Below, in pieces: positions 44,287-54,350 of a stretch of 64,000 bases of DNA (positions within the stretch are counted from its first letter, which is position 1; each line of letters opens with the position of its first letter). Source of the stretch: Rhodospirillaceae bacterium (lineage in GTDB: Bacteria; Pseudomonadota; Alphaproteobacteria; Rhodospirillales; Rhodospirillaceae); the NCBI GenBank assembly GCA_028822445.1, contig JAPKDQ010000001.1:248001-312000 (forward strand), read 5' to 3'. The position numbers were made by a program, and so were the translations under genes. The notes beneath the pieces were generated by a model. It was given only the letters and a program-made list of their open reading frames with translations, did no database searches and had not been told where the DNA came from.

Positions 44287-44721
44287 TTAGGCGCGAAGTA
44301 GGTCCCGTAAGACTTTTTCCATATTAACAGATAGAGCCCTTCGATCTTGTTCTTCGAGTTTATCGATCGCATCTGCTAACGCTTGCAGTGGGTCTTTAAT
44401 CAATAGTTCTTCGCCTGTCTGGGTGAGCATGAGGCGATGGACACGCCGGTCATTCTTGTCTGCGACCTTTTCTAAGTGGCCCTTACGAACCAGAGCCGTG
44501 ACGGTCTGTGAGGCTGTCCCCTTTGTCGTGCCTTGGAAATTAGCGAATCCGGTAACGGTTCTGCGATCTGCTGTGGTCTCTTTGGAATAGCGCAACGCGG
44601 CCCATTGCGCCGGGTTGAGACCCGGCGTATAGCCAAGATTGTGGCAAGCTTTGCCCACTTTCTCGATGAGCCTGGCTAGCCCACGGGATGATAATTTTAG
44701 ATCAGGACAAACAATAGACAA
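44287..44721 (-). CDS. MarR-family transcriptional regulator
   Basis: A 144-residue winged-helix regulator: helices with LNPAQWAALRYSKE, the recognition helix TKGTASQTVTALVRKGHLEKV, and the wing DKNDRRVHRLMLT, all typical of MarR. The only start giving this length is TTG at 44719-44721, preceded by a TAG four codons upstream; no ATG is near. MarR proteins usually sense phenolic or other small ligands and repress neighbouring catabolic or efflux genes; the target here is not evident. Confidence 0.9.
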   Translation of the reverse strand: MSIVCPDLKLSSRGLARLIEKVGKACHNLGYTPGLNPAQWAALRYSKETTADRRTVTGFANFQGTTKGTASQTVTALVRKGHLEKVADKNDRRVHRLMLTQTGEELLIKDPLQALADAIDKLEEQDRRALSVNMEKVLRDLLRA

Positions 44722-44884
44722 AACGCTTTGCTAAACCCCCAGGTAACGTGGCAACTATAGCTTTAAGCCACTAAGCAGAAGAACAAAAAACCCATGGTTT
44801 TTCTACTAGTTATTCTAAATATATCCGTGAGAATGGATCGGAGCTCTAAAGTATTGGTCGATATTGAACCCTGGGCTGGCACAT

Positions 44885-45955
44885 ATGCCTAATTTTTACC
44901 CATTGATGAAACCATTTTTGTGGCGCTTGGATGCTGAGAGATCACATAGACTGGCGCTTTTGGCTGTTAAGGCTGCGCCAGCCTGGAGTCTGCCGTCGCC
45001 AGGCGTGTCGGTTGGCCTGGAAACAAAGGTTTGGGGGCGTGTTTTTTCCAACCCGGTAGGCCTTGCCGCTGGGTTTGATAAGCACGCGGAGGCTGTTTCA
45101 GCCCTTTATCGCCTTGGGTTCGGTTTTGTGGAGGTGGGCGGTGTAACGTTCTGGCCACAAACTGGAAACTCAAAGCCAAGATTGTTCCGTTTGTCAGAAG
45201 ACGAGGCTGTCATTAATCGAATGGGTCTGAACAGTGTGGGGGTTGATAAGGTCGCATTGGCATTGGTTGACCAGAGGAGGCGTTTATTACCAGGGCCGCT
45301 GGCTGTTAACCTAGGCCTAAATAAAGGCTCCAATAATCCCCCGTCTGACTATGCGGGCCTAGCGCGTGTGTTGTCCCCGCTGGCTGAAGTTTTAACTATA
45401 AACGTGTCGTCTCCCAATACGCCCGGTCTTCGAGCGTTGCAGGACCCAAGAAAGTTAATGGCCATCGTAGAGGCTGTGAGAGCGGCTGCGCTGTCTGCGC
45501 CCGATACATTGAAGCCGGCGGTTCTGGTGAAAATAGCCCCCGACCTTAAACAGAAAGATATAGAAGATATTTGTGCTCTGGCAATTAAAGAGGGTTTTGA
45601 CGGACTGGTGGTCTCAAATACCACAGTGGATCGACCAGAAACGTTGCTGTCTTCGGCGCAGGCGGAGACGGGCGGATTAAGTGGCCGGCCCTTGCTCTCA
45701 AAATCAACGGAGTTGTTGAGAGAGATATACTCTCGGACTGAGGGGAATGTCCCTCTTGTTGGTGTGGGTGGGGTATCGTCTTCGGCCGATGCATATGAAA
45801 AAATAAGGGCTGGCGCTAGTTTAGTTCAGTTGTATTCTGCGCTGGTCTTTAAAGGCCCGGCTCTCGTAGGAGAGATAAAGAGTGGTCTTGTCGAGAGCCT
45901 CAAGGCCGATGGCTTTGCGTCCATAATGGATGCCGTAGGTGCGGACCACCGGTGA
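44885..45955 (+). CDS. pyrD: dihydroorotate dehydrogenase (quinone), class 2
   Basis: Membrane-bound FMN enzyme that oxidises dihydroorotate to orotate with quinone as acceptor. The 356-residue product has the class 2 N-terminal amphipathic helix (LMKPFLWRLDAERSH), NPVGLAAGFDKHAE, GFVEVGGVTFWPQTGN, and VSSPNTPGLRALQ with the catalytic-loop Ser. ATG at 44885 preferred to TTG at 44864. The 3' end is followed by the HAD gene at 45966. Confidence 0.96.
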   Translation: MPNFYPLMKPFLWRLDAERSHRLALLAVKAAPAWSLPSPGVSVGLETKVWGRVFSNPVGLAAGFDKHAEAVSALYRLGFGFVEVGGVTFWPQTGNSKPRLFRLSEDEAVINRMGLNSVGVDKVALALVDQRRRLLPGPLAVNLGLNKGSNNPPSDYAGLARVLSPLAEVLTINVSSPNTPGLRALQDPRKLMAIVEAVRAAALSAPDTLKPAVLVKIAPDLKQKDIEDICALAIKEGFDGLVVSNTTVDRPETLLSSAQAETGGLSGRPLLSKSTELLREIYSRTEGNVPLVGVGGVSSSADAYEKIRAGASLVQLYSALVFKGPALVGEIKSGLVESLKADGFASIMDAVGADHR

Positions 45956-45965
45956 GGGAAAAGGC

Positions 45966-46832
45966 ATGAAGGCGCTGCAAGGATTGTCGGAAGTTTCAGA
46001 AGACTTCGACGGCTTTATTCTCGACCTTTGGGGCTTGATACACGACGGCGTTAGGGCCTACCCGGGCGTGGTAGAAACGTTTCTTGCCCTCAAAGAGAGT
46101 GGCATTAAGACGATCTTGCTTTCGAATGCGCCGCGCCGAAGCCGTCTACTTATCGACGGCATGACAAATATGGGTATCGATGCAGGTCTGTATGGTGATG
46201 TTTTCTCATCTGGTGAGGCGACGTGGCAGGAGCTTAAATCCAGAACGGACCCGTTCTTCGCTGGTCTGGGGAACCGTGCTTACCATATCGGACCAGAGCG
46301 CGATGTGAGTGTACTAGAAGGCACTGGTATTCAGCGGCTTAATATTATGGAGCAGGCTGACTTCGTCTTAAACACAGGCCCTGTAGAATTGAATCATGGC
46401 CTTGGCACCTATGAACTAATTCTAGCGGATGCGCTTGCGCATGGTCTACCAATGGTCTGTGCGAATCCGGATGATGTTGTAATGCGTGAGGGGAAGCGCG
46501 TTGTCTGCGCTGGAGCGATTGCCCGTCGCTACGAGGCGCTTGGCGGAAAAGCTATCTACCGCGGCAAGCCAGACCCTGCCGTGTACCACCTCGCTGCTGA
46601 CCGGTTGGGTATCACTGATCTCAATCGCATCGCTGTTATCGGAGATGCGCTAGAGACTGATGTCGCTGGGGCAAATGCATCTGGGCTAAAAGCGATTTGG
46701 TGCACCGGTGGGGTCCATGCTGAAGCACTTGGGGTTGTTTACGGTGAGACTGCTGATCTAGAGAAAGCCTCTGATCTCGCTAGGCGCCAGGACCGCGAGC
46801 CTTGGGCGGCCATTCCTGGCTTTCGTTGGTAA
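45966..46832 (+). CDS. HAD-IIA family hydrolase (TIGR01459-like)
   Basis: A 288-residue HAD-superfamily phosphatase: FDGFILDLWGLIHDG (motif 1 with two catalytic Asp), LLSNAPRRS (motif 2), GKPDPAVYHLAADRLG and IAVIGDALETDVAGANASG (motif 4). This is the alphaproteobacterial HAD-IIA type. Start at ATG 45966 has GAGGGAAAAGG upstream. It follows pyrD by 10 bases, so it is co-expressed with pyrD; the substrate is unknown. Confidence 0.88.
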   Translation: MKALQGLSEVSEDFDGFILDLWGLIHDGVRAYPGVVETFLALKESGIKTILLSNAPRRSRLLIDGMTNMGIDAGLYGDVFSSGEATWQELKSRTDPFFAGLGNRAYHIGPERDVSVLEGTGIQRLNIMEQADFVLNTGPVELNHGLGTYELILADALAHGLPMVCANPDDVVMREGKRVVCAGAIARRYEALGGKAIYRGKPDPAVYHLAADRLGITDLNRIAVIGDALETDVAGANASGLKAIWCTGGVHAEALGVVYGETADLEKASDLARRQDREPWAAIPGFRW

Positions 46833-47913
46833 CACCTCGCCTTTTCCTGCGCCATTTCTCCAGAGCGGCAAACACAACGGGTCCAATCATTACAATCAAG
46901 GCGATGCGCACAATGTGGTGCGTTGTAACAAAGGCGATGTCCTGATCCAAGGCTAAGGCCATGAGGCTCATTTCTGTGACGCCACCAGGAGCTAAAGCTA
47001 AGAGCAGCGCCATGGAATTGATGCCGACAATAGGGCCAAGGATTATTGCCCCAATACCGCTTAAGGTGATCATTCCAATCGTTACCACAACGGCTAAACC
47101 CAGTATTTTTCGACTTGTTGCGAGGGTGAGGCCAGAAAAACGTGAGCCGACGGACGCGCCTAACACGACCTGTGCAGAAGCAATGAGGACTTCTGGCGGG
47201 GACGAAGCAGTCAATCCGCTGACGTGAACCGCAGCGCTGAGCATAAGTGGTCCAGCAAGGGCGCCCGCTGGAAATTTTATCTTTAATCCAAACCAAAGTC
47301 CGGCAATGCAACAGGCTGAGAGAAGCCCGATATCGCAAAGAGACACATTGCGCGGCACAGCGCTCATTGTGTCTGGCCGTTCATAACCGGCAAAGGTGAC
47401 CATAAGAAACGGAATGGCGAAGGCCACGATAAACACTCGGACTGTATGGGTGAGTGCGATGGTTTGCGGGTTGCCCCCATTGTCCGAGCCAACAGCCGTC
47501 ATTTCAGTTAGGCCGGCCGGCAAGGCAGAAAAGAATGCCGTTGCCCTGTCGTAGCCAGCCCTTCGCAGAAACATTGGCACCAAGATGGCGAGGAGTACGA
47601 GGAAGACCGCTAGGATAGCTAAGCTTACAGCCCATTGAGTGATCTGGTCGGCAAGGTCTGGAGTGAAGGCGCTGCCGAGGAGGACCCCAATCACCGCGAT
47701 CATAAAGTTGCGGAGGTGTTTTGACATGGCCAGCTGCGCCCCGCTGATAGCGGCCACTGATGTAGCGGCCATGGCGCCGAGCATCCAGGGCAGGGGCAAA
47801 GATAAAGCAAAAAATATGGCACCACCGGTGCTGCCGAGGCCAAGCGCTATGGTAATGTTTCTGAGACTTGCAGTTGGTAAAGAAGAGGGAGTGCCGTTAG
47901 GCGACCCATTCAC
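46780..47913 (-). CDS. AbrB-family membrane protein
   Basis: A 377-residue protein with about 10 hydrophobic helices containing two similar halves, as in the AbrB duplication family of putative transporters. [28 protein letters not shown] and [23 protein letters not shown] are the repeated family signatures. Substrate not known. The gene overlaps nadK by four bases (translation coupling) and is convergent with the HAD gene, overlapping it by 53 bases. Confidence 0.88.
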   Translation of the reverse strand: MNGSPNGTPSSLPTASLRNITIALGLGSTGGAIFFALSLPLPWMLGAMAATSVAAISGAQLAMSKHLRNFMIAVIGVLLGSAFTPDLADQITQWAVSLAILAVFLVLLAILVPMFLRRAGYDRATAFFSALPAGLTEMTAVGSDNGGNPQTIALTHTVRVFIVAFAIPFLMVTFAGYERPDTMSAVPRNVSLCDIGLLSACCIAGLWFGLKIKFPAGALAGPLMLSAAVHVSGLTASSPPEVLIASAQVVLGASVGSRFSGLTLATSRKILGLAVVVTIGMITLSGIGAIILGPIVGINSMALLLALAPGGVTEMSLMALALDQDIAFVTTHHIVRIALIVMIGPVVFAALEKWRRKRRGVTNESQEWPPKARGPGA

Positions 47914-48677
47914 GGTGAGAATTGCTCAGCCAGAATTCTCTCTTCCAGATTGTGTTCGGGGTCGAAAAGTAACTTAATGGATTGTGTGCGATCTTCTTTT
48001 ATCGTGACCTCAACGACGTGACGAACCTCAGCGCGGTCAGCCACTGCACTGACTGGTCTCTTGTCAGGGTCCAAGACCTGAAATTTTATGACCGCATTAT
48101 TCGGTACAATTGCGCCGCGCCAGCGACGTGGGCGGAAGGCGCTAATAGGCGTAACAGCAAGGAGGTTAGCGCCCAGCGGTAATGTTGGGCCGTGGACCGA
48201 AAGATTGTACGCTGTGCTGCCGGCTGGTGTGCACACAAGCGCGCCGTCGCAAACCAATTCTTCCATGCGGCAGCGATCATTGACGAAGACCTTTAGTTTC
48301 GCTGCTTGTCGGGATTCCCTCAACATGGACACTTCGTTGATGGCAAGAGCGCATGACTCCTTTCCGGCGGAATCAATTGTCGTCATTTTTAGAGGATGCA
48401 GCTCAACGGTTTCGGCTTTCGCAAGGCGAGCTGGAAGGCCGTCTTCCGAATAGTCATTCATCAAGAAACCGATAGTTCCGCGGTGCATGCCAAACACCGG
48501 CTTAGCGAGTGGAAGGAACGTATGTAAGGCCTCAAGCATGTACCCGTCGCCGCCTAGGGCAACAATGACGTCTGCGTCTTTGGGATTCAGTTGCCCATAT
48601 CGTTTATGCAGGCTCTGGAGGGCAGCCTGTGCGGGTTCGCTATCTGTGGCTACGAAGGCAACGCTTGGTTTGCTCAT
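47910..48677 (-). CDS. nadK: NAD kinase
   Basis: Phosphorylates NAD to NADP. The 255-residue protein carries [16 protein letters not shown] (GGDG motif), INEVSMLR (NE-type motif), and [21 protein letters not shown]. It is a short, alphaproteobacterial-type NadK. Overlaps the AbrB-family gene by four bases and is followed upstream by moaA, a common adjacency. Confidence 0.95.
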   Translation of the reverse strand: MSKPSVAFVATDSEPAQAALQSLHKRYGQLNPKDADVIVALGGDGYMLEALHTFLPLAKPVFGMHRGTIGFLMNDYSEDGLPARLAKAETVELHPLKMTTIDSAGKESCALAINEVSMLRESRQAAKLKVFVNDRCRMEELVCDGALVCTPAGSTAYNLSVHGPTLPLGANLLAVTPISAFRPRRWRGAIVPNNAVIKFQVLDPDKRPVSAVADRAEVRHVVEVTIKEDRTQSIKLLFDPEHNLEERILAEQFSP

Positions 48678-48751
48678 GGTCGTACCGGTGCACGGTTAAT
48701 AACGTGGGTTAATCGATTGTAGAAAAGTATATAGGCGGAACAGTGAAGAAC

Positions 48752-49741
48752 CTAACCGCCAGTTACACTCATATGACGGGATACTGCCGGACGGTTGTTT
48801 CTCCGGTCGATGATGAAATCATGGCCTTTTGGTTTACGTTCTATTGACTCATGGATTGCAGCAATGAGCGGCTCGTTACTTTCGCTCTGTCTTAACGGGG
48901 TGCGGAGGTCTGCAGCATCATCCTGACCGAGACACATGTATAGTGTGCCGGTGCATGTGAGACGAACTCGGTTGCAGGACTCGCAGAAATTGTGGGTCAT
49001 CGGAGTTATGAAGCCCACGCGTTGTCCAGTCTCTTTGCAGACTGTGTAACGAGCGGGGCCGCCAGTCTGATAGTCCGTATCTTCCAGCGTCCATTCTTTT
49101 TGGAGATTCGCGCGCACTATGCTGAGCGGCATGTATTGCTCAGTGCGGTCACCATCAATATCGCCTAAAGGCATAGTTTCTATAAACGTGAGATCAAACC
49201 CTTGGTCTCCACACCAAGAAACCATATCGTTTATGTCGTGCTCATTGGCGTCTCGCATCGCTACCGTATTGATTTTGATGGCCAGGCCCGCTTTTTTAGC
49301 CGCTTCGAGGCCGGCCAAGACCTTATCTAGATCGCCCCACCGTGTAATCTTGCGGAATGTATCCGGGTTCAATGTGTCCAGTGACACGTTGATGCGCTTC
49401 ACTCCTGCGTTTGCCAATCGGTCTGCAAACTTGGCAAGTTGTGTTCCGTTGGTGGTCAAGGTTAGTTCGTCTAGCGCCCCTGTCTTGAGGTGCCGCGCCA
49501 ACGACTCGATGAGAGACATAACGTCGCGCCTCACCAAAGGTTCTCCGCCCGTTAGGCGCAGCTTGCGTACGCCAAGGTCGACGAACGTGCTGCAAAGGCG
49601 ATCAAGTTCCTCCAGCGTCAAAAGGTCGCGTTTGGGAAGGAAAACCATATCTTCTGCCATGCAATACACACACCGCAAATCGCACCGGTCCGTAACCGAA
49701 ACACGAAGATAGGTAACTTCTCTGCCAAATGGGTCAATCAT
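48752..49741 (-). CDS. moaA: GTP 3',8-cyclase (molybdenum cofactor synthesis)
   Basis: Radical SAM enzyme of the first step of molybdopterin synthesis. The 329-residue product has the N-terminal cluster motif [26 protein letters not shown], the C-terminal cluster motif [11 protein letters not shown]...C with spacing C-x2-C-x13-C, and ends in GG, which is essential in MoaA. Other moa genes are not in the window. Complete and of normal length. Confidence 0.96.
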   Translation of the reverse strand: MIDPFGREVTYLRVSVTDRCDLRCVYCMAEDMVFLPKRDLLTLEELDRLCSTFVDLGVRKLRLTGGEPLVRRDVMSLIESLARHLKTGALDELTLTTNGTQLAKFADRLANAGVKRINVSLDTLNPDTFRKITRWGDLDKVLAGLEAAKKAGLAIKINTVAMRDANEHDINDMVSWCGDQGFDLTFIETMPLGDIDGDRTEQYMPLSIVRANLQKEWTLEDTDYQTGGPARYTVCKETGQRVGFITPMTHNFCESCNRVRLTCTGTLYMCLGQDDAADLRTPLRQSESNEPLIAAIHESIERKPKGHDFIIDRRNNRPAVSRHMSVTGG

Positions 49742-49844
49742 GCCGACTGTTTATCATGGTGGTGGTCAATTTGTTAATTGCTGTGCATTAATTTCTTTAG
49801 AAATCTTAGTGTTGCTGGACATATGGTGATAACGACAGCGAAAC

Positions 49845-50033
49845 TCAATCCCTTGGTAATTCGTCGCGATCCATGATTTCAAGCTCAATAATCGCGGTAT
49901 TGACTACAATTTTTCCTATATTCTCAAAATTCACAGTCACTTTCGTGCCTATGGCAGATTGAACTTGTCCTAAACCCCAATCAGGCTGGTTGGGGTTTAG
50001 GACAAGGTCCCCAGGGACATGGTCTAATTGCAT
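49845..50033 (-). CDS. DUF3553 small protein
   Basis: A 62-residue protein of the alphaproteobacterial DUF3553 family: VLNPNQPDWGLGQVQSAIG and KVTVNFENIGKIVV, similar to the beta-barrel core of CarD/Tudor-like domains. Function unknown. It is divergent from chpT, with 107 bases between starts, a position often seen in this group. Confidence 0.88.
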   Translation of the reverse strand: MQLDHVPGDLVLNPNQPDWGLGQVQSAIGTKVTVNFENIGKIVVNTAIIELEIMDRDELPRD

Positions 50034-50140
50034 TCGGTTTTCCTACCCTGATAATATTTTATTCTAGTGTACAGGCTGTTGGGCGACGACCAACAGTCTT
50101 GCTATGATGGATCAATTAATTTTCCCTGATATGACGAAAA

Positions 50141-50800
50141 ATGAAAACTGACCTTAAAATCGCCCATCTTTTATGTACGCGCCTTTGCCATGATTTGGCT
50201 GGCCCGATTGGTGCAATTTCGGCTGGCGTCGAGTTGATGGGCATTGGTGCTGAAATGATTGATGACGAAACTATCTCGCTACTGTCCGGCAGTGCAGGCG
50301 CGGCGTTTCGTAAACTAAAATTTCTTCGCGAGGCGTTTGGTTGGTCTGGTGGCAGTTCAGCAAAGTTCGATGACTTGGAGCGCACTCTTATTGAATACAT
50401 TTATGCAACATCTGGCTTAAGTGGTGCGCCGACCCTTGAATGGCCGATGCAAGAGGGCTTAGAGCGAGTGGCGGAACGTCTAGGCAATAGTGGACCGCAG
50501 ATAGTCTCAAACCTTGCTCTCTTAGGTCTTGAATGTATGCATAGTTGCGAAACCCTGTCGCTAACCGTGACCTTTGCCGCCGATGCCCTTGATGTCGTTG
50601 TTGTTAACCGTACGACAACGGAGAGGACTTCAAAATTGCGTGAGGACACGGAGGCTGCTATTTCTAGTCCGGGTGGCGCGCCGATGACGGCGCAGAATGT
50701 TCAGGCTCACCTGACACGATCCCTCGTCATGGGAACTGGGGGCGCCTTGGCTATTAGAGACGACGGTGGCGGAGCGGTTCTTACCGCGCATTGGCCGTAA
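50141..50800 (+). CDS. chpT: histidine phosphotransferase ChpT
   Basis: A 219-residue dimerised HPt-like protein. LLCTRLCHDLAGPIGAISAG carries the phospho-accepting His around residue 17, followed by a degenerate ATPase-like C-terminal domain ending GGALAIRDDGGGAVL. In alphaproteobacteria ChpT relays phosphate from CckA to CtrA and CpdR; ctrA is about 3.3 kb to the right. No CckA is in the window. Start at ATG 50141 lacks a clear ribosome site. Confidence 0.85.
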   Translation: MKTDLKIAHLLCTRLCHDLAGPIGAISAGVELMGIGAEMIDDETISLLSGSAGAAFRKLKFLREAFGWSGGSSAKFDDLERTLIEYIYATSGLSGAPTLEWPMQEGLERVAERLGNSGPQIVSNLALLGLECMHSCETLSLTVTFAADALDVVVVNRTTTERTSKLREDTEAAISSPGGAPMTAQNVQAHLTRSLVMGTGGALAIRDDGGGAVLTAHWP

Positions 50801-50862
50801 AGGTGGCGAGTTGCCCCAGGAAAATTAAACAGTATCGAGCGGATCGCTCTGCCGCCCCATAC

Positions 50863-52698
50863 TTAATCGAGTTCGAAAGATTCTGCGTAACTTTCGGCTA
50901 GTTTGGGGTCTTGCTCGTTTTTATAGAGCACACAGTCACCAATGATTAATACGTCCATTCCGGTTGCCATAAAGCACCTAAATGCATCCTCAGGCGTGCA
51001 CACGATGGGCTCGCCGCGTACGTTGAAGCTGGTGTTCACCAAGATTGGAACGCCAGTCTTTTCTTTGAATTTTTTGATGAGGCTGTGGAATCTCGGATTG
51101 GTCTCACGGTGAACCGTTTGGACTCGTGCTGAGAAGTCAACGTGCGTCACCGCGGGGATGGTTGACCGTTGCGCATTGACGCGGTCAATACCCCGTCGCT
51201 CCAGGTCCAGGCGAGATAAAGGTATGCATTGATTGTTTTCGACAGGCGCGACGATCAGCATGTACGGACTGTCGGCATCGAGGTCGAACCAATCTCTAAC
51301 GTCTTCTCGTAAAACGGCTGGTGCAAAAGGTCGAAAACTCTCTCTGAACTTTACTTTTAGATTTAATGTGCGTTGGGTTTCGGCGTTGCTCGGATTACCA
51401 AGAATCGACCTTGCCCCGAGAGCGCGCGGGCCGAACTCCATCCTGCCTTGGAACCACCCGACGCCTTTGTTTTTTGCCAACGCTTCTGCTGTGTGGTCGA
51501 TCACGGCGGTCTCATCAAGGCACTTAAACACGGCCCCAGCCTTGGATAGCCTGGCTTCAATATCGGACTGTTCGAAGCCAGGCCCGAGGTAGGTTCCAGA
51601 CATGCCGTCACCGCTTGAAACCGGGTTTCTATCACCGTCTTTGTAGAGGTGATGTGCGACCAAGGCTGCCCCCAAAGCACCACCCGCGTCACCTGCTGCC
51701 GGTTGAATCCATAATTGGTCGAATATGCCTTCCGCCTGTATTTTCCCGTTGGCTACACAATTCAGGGCTACCCCCCCTGCGAGGCATAGGTTCGATGCGT
51801 TCGTTTCTTTTTTAATTCCGCGAGCGAGGCGTAAAACGACGTCTTCTGTGACCGATTGAATCGAGGCGGCAAGGTCCATTTCTCTTTGCCCAATCTCCGT
51901 CTCTGGGCTTCTGGCCGGGCCGCCAAACAACTTGGCGAACTTGTCGTTCGTCATGGTGAGCCCAGTCGCATAGTTAAAATAGCTCAAGTCCAACCTGAAC
52001 GTTCCGTCTTCCTTGATATCAATGAGGTTGTCCATAATCTTTTGAGCGAATCGAGGGCGTCCATATGGAGCGAGACCCATTACCTTGTATTCTCCGGAAT
52101 TCACCTTGAAGCCGGTGTACGCGGTGAACGCGGAATAAAGGAGGCCGAGGGAGTGCGGGAAATGAATCTCTTTCTGCATCGAAAGGTGATTGCCGTGGCC
52201 ATGTGCCAGGGAGGTCGTGGCCCACTCACCAACCCCGTCCATGGTTAGGATTGCGGCTTCATCGAAAGGAGAGGGAAAGAAGGCTGATGCCGCGTGGCTC
52301 AGGTGGTGTTCAGAGAAAATGAGCTTTGAAGCCCAGTCGATATCTTGATCAAACGTCTTGAGGTAAGTGATTAAATTGTCTTTCTGGAACAGTTTTTCTT
52401 TCACCCAAACCGGAATGGCGCGGCGGAAAGATGTAAACCCCCGAGGAGCAAAGGCGGCGTATGTCTCTAGAAGACGCTCGAATTTTAGAAATGGTTTTTC
52501 GTAAAACGCAACGACGTCGATGTCGGCTGGCTTAAGGCCCGCGTACTCGAGGCAGTAATTGATCGAATGTGTTGGCAAAGACGCATCATGTTTGATGCGT
52601 GTGAAACGTTCTTCTTGGGCCCCTGCAACAATTCGACCATCAATAATCAGTGCGGCTGCACTGTCGTGATAAAGAGCGGACAGACCAAGAATACGCAC
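50863..52698 (-). CDS. carbamoyltransferase, NodU/CmcH family
   Basis: A 611-residue carbamoyltransferase of the NodU/TobZ type: an Asp/His-rich N-terminal kinase-like domain (GLSALYHDSAAALI, FSEHHLSHAASAFF, LTMDGVGEWATTSL) and a C-terminal domain (GWFQGRMEFGPRALGARSILG, INTSFN-like VNTSFNVRGEPIV). It transfers a carbamoyl group from carbamoyl phosphate to a hydroxyl of a sugar or natural product; the acceptor is unknown. GTG start with AGGAA upstream. Last gene of the SxtJ-DUF5989-carbamoyltransferase run. Confidence 0.93.
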   Translation of the reverse strand: MRILGLSALYHDSAAALIIDGRIVAGAQEERFTRIKHDASLPTHSINYCLEYAGLKPADIDVVAFYEKPFLKFERLLETYAAFAPRGFTSFRRAIPVWVKEKLFQKDNLITYLKTFDQDIDWASKLIFSEHHLSHAASAFFPSPFDEAAILTMDGVGEWATTSLAHGHGNHLSMQKEIHFPHSLGLLYSAFTAYTGFKVNSGEYKVMGLAPYGRPRFAQKIMDNLIDIKEDGTFRLDLSYFNYATGLTMTNDKFAKLFGGPARSPETEIGQREMDLAASIQSVTEDVVLRLARGIKKETNASNLCLAGGVALNCVANGKIQAEGIFDQLWIQPAAGDAGGALGAALVAHHLYKDGDRNPVSSGDGMSGTYLGPGFEQSDIEARLSKAGAVFKCLDETAVIDHTAEALAKNKGVGWFQGRMEFGPRALGARSILGNPSNAETQRTLNLKVKFRESFRPFAPAVLREDVRDWFDLDADSPYMLIVAPVENNQCIPLSRLDLERRGIDRVNAQRSTIPAVTHVDFSARVQTVHRETNPRFHSLIKKFKEKTGVPILVNTSFNVRGEPIVCTPEDAFRCFMATGMDVLIIGDCVLYKNEQDPKLAESYAESFELD

Positions 52699-52719
52699 CG
52701 TGAGTTCCTGCCTGTCAGA

Positions 52720-52869
52720 CTAAAAAATCGTATAGATGAAGGGCGCAACAGCGCTGCCCTGCGCGAGTACAATTAGGCCACCAAAGAGAACGAGCATGAA
52801 AATCATTGGCAGAAGCCAGAATTTCTTGCGGACTCTCAGGAATTGCCAGAATTCGATGATAAAAGACAT
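52720..52869 (-). CDS. DUF5989 membrane micro-protein
   Basis: A 49-residue single-helix protein (FIIEFWQFLRVRKKFW, then LPMIFMLVLFGG and the invariant end LAQGSAVAPFIYTIF). This is the DUF5989 family, which is typically found between an SxtJ-like gene and a carbamoyltransferase gene, as here. It is too short for most gene finders. Function unknown; it probably helps assemble the carbamoyltransferase at the membrane (inference). Confidence 0.88.
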   Translation of the reverse strand: MSFIIEFWQFLRVRKKFWLLPMIFMLVLFGGLIVLAQGSAVAPFIYTIF

Positions 52870-52878
52870 GTGGTAAAC

Positions 52879-53307
52879 TCAGAACTGTTGCGGCAGTGAT
52901 TTCGGATCGGGTCCAGGCGGATCCCGTTCAATCCAGTAACTTAAAGCGTTAGGATCACGTTTGAGGCGCAGTGGATCTTTGCTGGTCATCTTCAAATAAA
53001 GCCCTGTCGGTATCACGGCAATAATGTAGAGGACACCAAGAATAATAGGGCTGACAACCAGGTGGAGTGCCTGCCCAAGACCTAACCAAGCCCAGGCGAT
53101 AGGGGCCAGTGCACGGGGTAAGACGAGGGATAGAACGGCGAGGCCCGCAGCTACGGAAATAGCCCATGTGTGCAACGGCGCGTCGTCAAGCAAAGGCCAG
53201 GCGCCAATAAGCGCGAATACGATTGCTAGCACGACCCCGACAGACCTATTAGACGCGCGGGGTGCATCGTCTCTGGCGTTTACCTGCTCGTGATGTTCTG
53301 AAGTCAT
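52879..53307 (-). CDS. SxtJ-family membrane protein
   Basis: A 142-residue protein with two to three helices (VGVVLAIVFALIGAWPLL, AISVAAGLAVLSLVLP, PIILGVLYIIAVIPTGLYL) and a polar tail ending DPPGPDPKSLPQQF. It matches the SxtJ family. First gene of the three-gene set; nine bases separate it from DUF5989. Confidence 0.85.
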   Translation of the reverse strand: MTSEHHEQVNARDDAPRASNRSVGVVLAIVFALIGAWPLLDDAPLHTWAISVAAGLAVLSLVLPRALAPIAWAWLGLGQALHLVVSPIILGVLYIIAVIPTGLYLKMTSKDPLRLKRDPNALSYWIERDPPGPDPKSLPQQF

Positions 53308-53368
53308 GGCGGAACTATACCATTCTAGTTACGACACCGCAGCAGGAAACCGATAACTTTTGTATTGG

Positions 53369-54085
53369 TTACGCAGCCGCTATTTTAGCAGAGGGTAGGT
53401 CTTCAGCGGCCATGCTTTCGCGCAGGACGTAGCCCCGACCCCAAACGGTTTCGATATAGTGGTCGCCGCCCGTGGCATTCGCAATTTTCTTTCGTAATTT
53501 ACATATAAAGACGTCGATTATTTTCAGCCCAGGCTCGTCCATGCCGCCGTAAAGGTGATTTAAGAACTGCTCTTTCGTGAGGGTCGCGCCTTTGCGGAGC
53601 GCAAGCAGCTCAAGGATGTTGTATTCTTTGCTGGTGAGGTGAAGGGGTTCGCCTTTAACCTGGGCAGTGTGATCTTCTAAGTGGACAGTCAACTTGCCGA
53701 CTTCAACTTTTGGCTGTGAGTGCCCTTTGGACCGCCGAACAATAGCCTGGATGCGTGCCATCAGTTCGTCGCGATTAAAGGGCTTTGTCAGATAGTCGTC
53801 AGCACCTATGCCGAGGCCTTGAACCTTTTTCGTGGGCTCGGTCAGCCCAGAAAGAATAAGAACCGGCGTATTTACTTTGGCGTTGCGTAGCTGCCGAAGA
53901 ACTTCGAGGCCATCCATGTCCGGTAACATCAGATCAAGGATCACGAGGTCGTACTCATAAAGCTTGCCTATTTCGACACCGTCTTCGCCCATATCGGTGA
54001 TGTCGACCACCCAATCTTCTTTCTTTAGAATGGCTTCGATCGATTGTGCTGTAGATTGATCATCTTCAACCAGTAGAATACGCAT
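53369..54085 (-). CDS. ctrA: cell cycle response regulator CtrA
   Basis: Master OmpR-type regulator of cell cycle and motility genes in alphaproteobacteria. The 238-residue protein has the receiver domain ([13 protein letters not shown], phospho-Asp in [14 protein letters not shown], Lys in DDYLTKPF) and the winged-helix domain ([36 protein letters not shown]), which is nearly invariant in CtrA. ATG at 54085 with GGAAGGGG upstream; a longer frame from 54124 is rejected. It is phosphorylated by ChpT, encoded nearby. Confidence 0.95.
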   Translation of the reverse strand: MRILLVEDDQSTAQSIEAILKKEDWVVDITDMGEDGVEIGKLYEYDLVILDLMLPDMDGLEVLRQLRNAKVNTPVLILSGLTEPTKKVQGLGIGADDYLTKPFNRDELMARIQAIVRRSKGHSQPKVEVGKLTVHLEDHTAQVKGEPLHLTSKEYNILELLALRKGATLTKEQFLNHLYGGMDEPGLKIIDVFICKLRKKIANATGGDHYIETVWGRGYVLRESMAAEDLPSAKIAAA

Positions 54086-54117
54086 TGCAAGCAGCCCCTT
54101 CCGCTCATATCCCAGCC

Positions 54118-54131
54118 TTAACACCTATTAA
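54118..54131. promoter_or_regulatory. possible CtrA-box-like TTAA-N6-TTAA
   Basis: TTAA, six bases, TTAA, at 33-46 bases upstream of the ctrA ATG. The known CtrA site is TTAA-N7-TTAA; one base shorter here, so this is a weak match. It would fit ctrA autoregulation as in Caulobacter. Confidence 0.3.
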
Positions 54132-54350
54132 TATACCATGATGGGCTTTCCGAAGCCAGTATTCCAGCCGAGTCGGGGGAACTAAGGAATAAAGAATTTT
54201 CCGGCCTATCCGGCCTTTACCCCACGTTAACGGCGGGGCTGTATGCTCGGTTTATCGACCGCAGTTAGTAACCACTACCGATTAGTCAGGCTTGTAGCGT
54301 TGGTGTTAGGCCGTCTCATTGCAACCCAAATCCAACTGAGGAGTAGAGAC

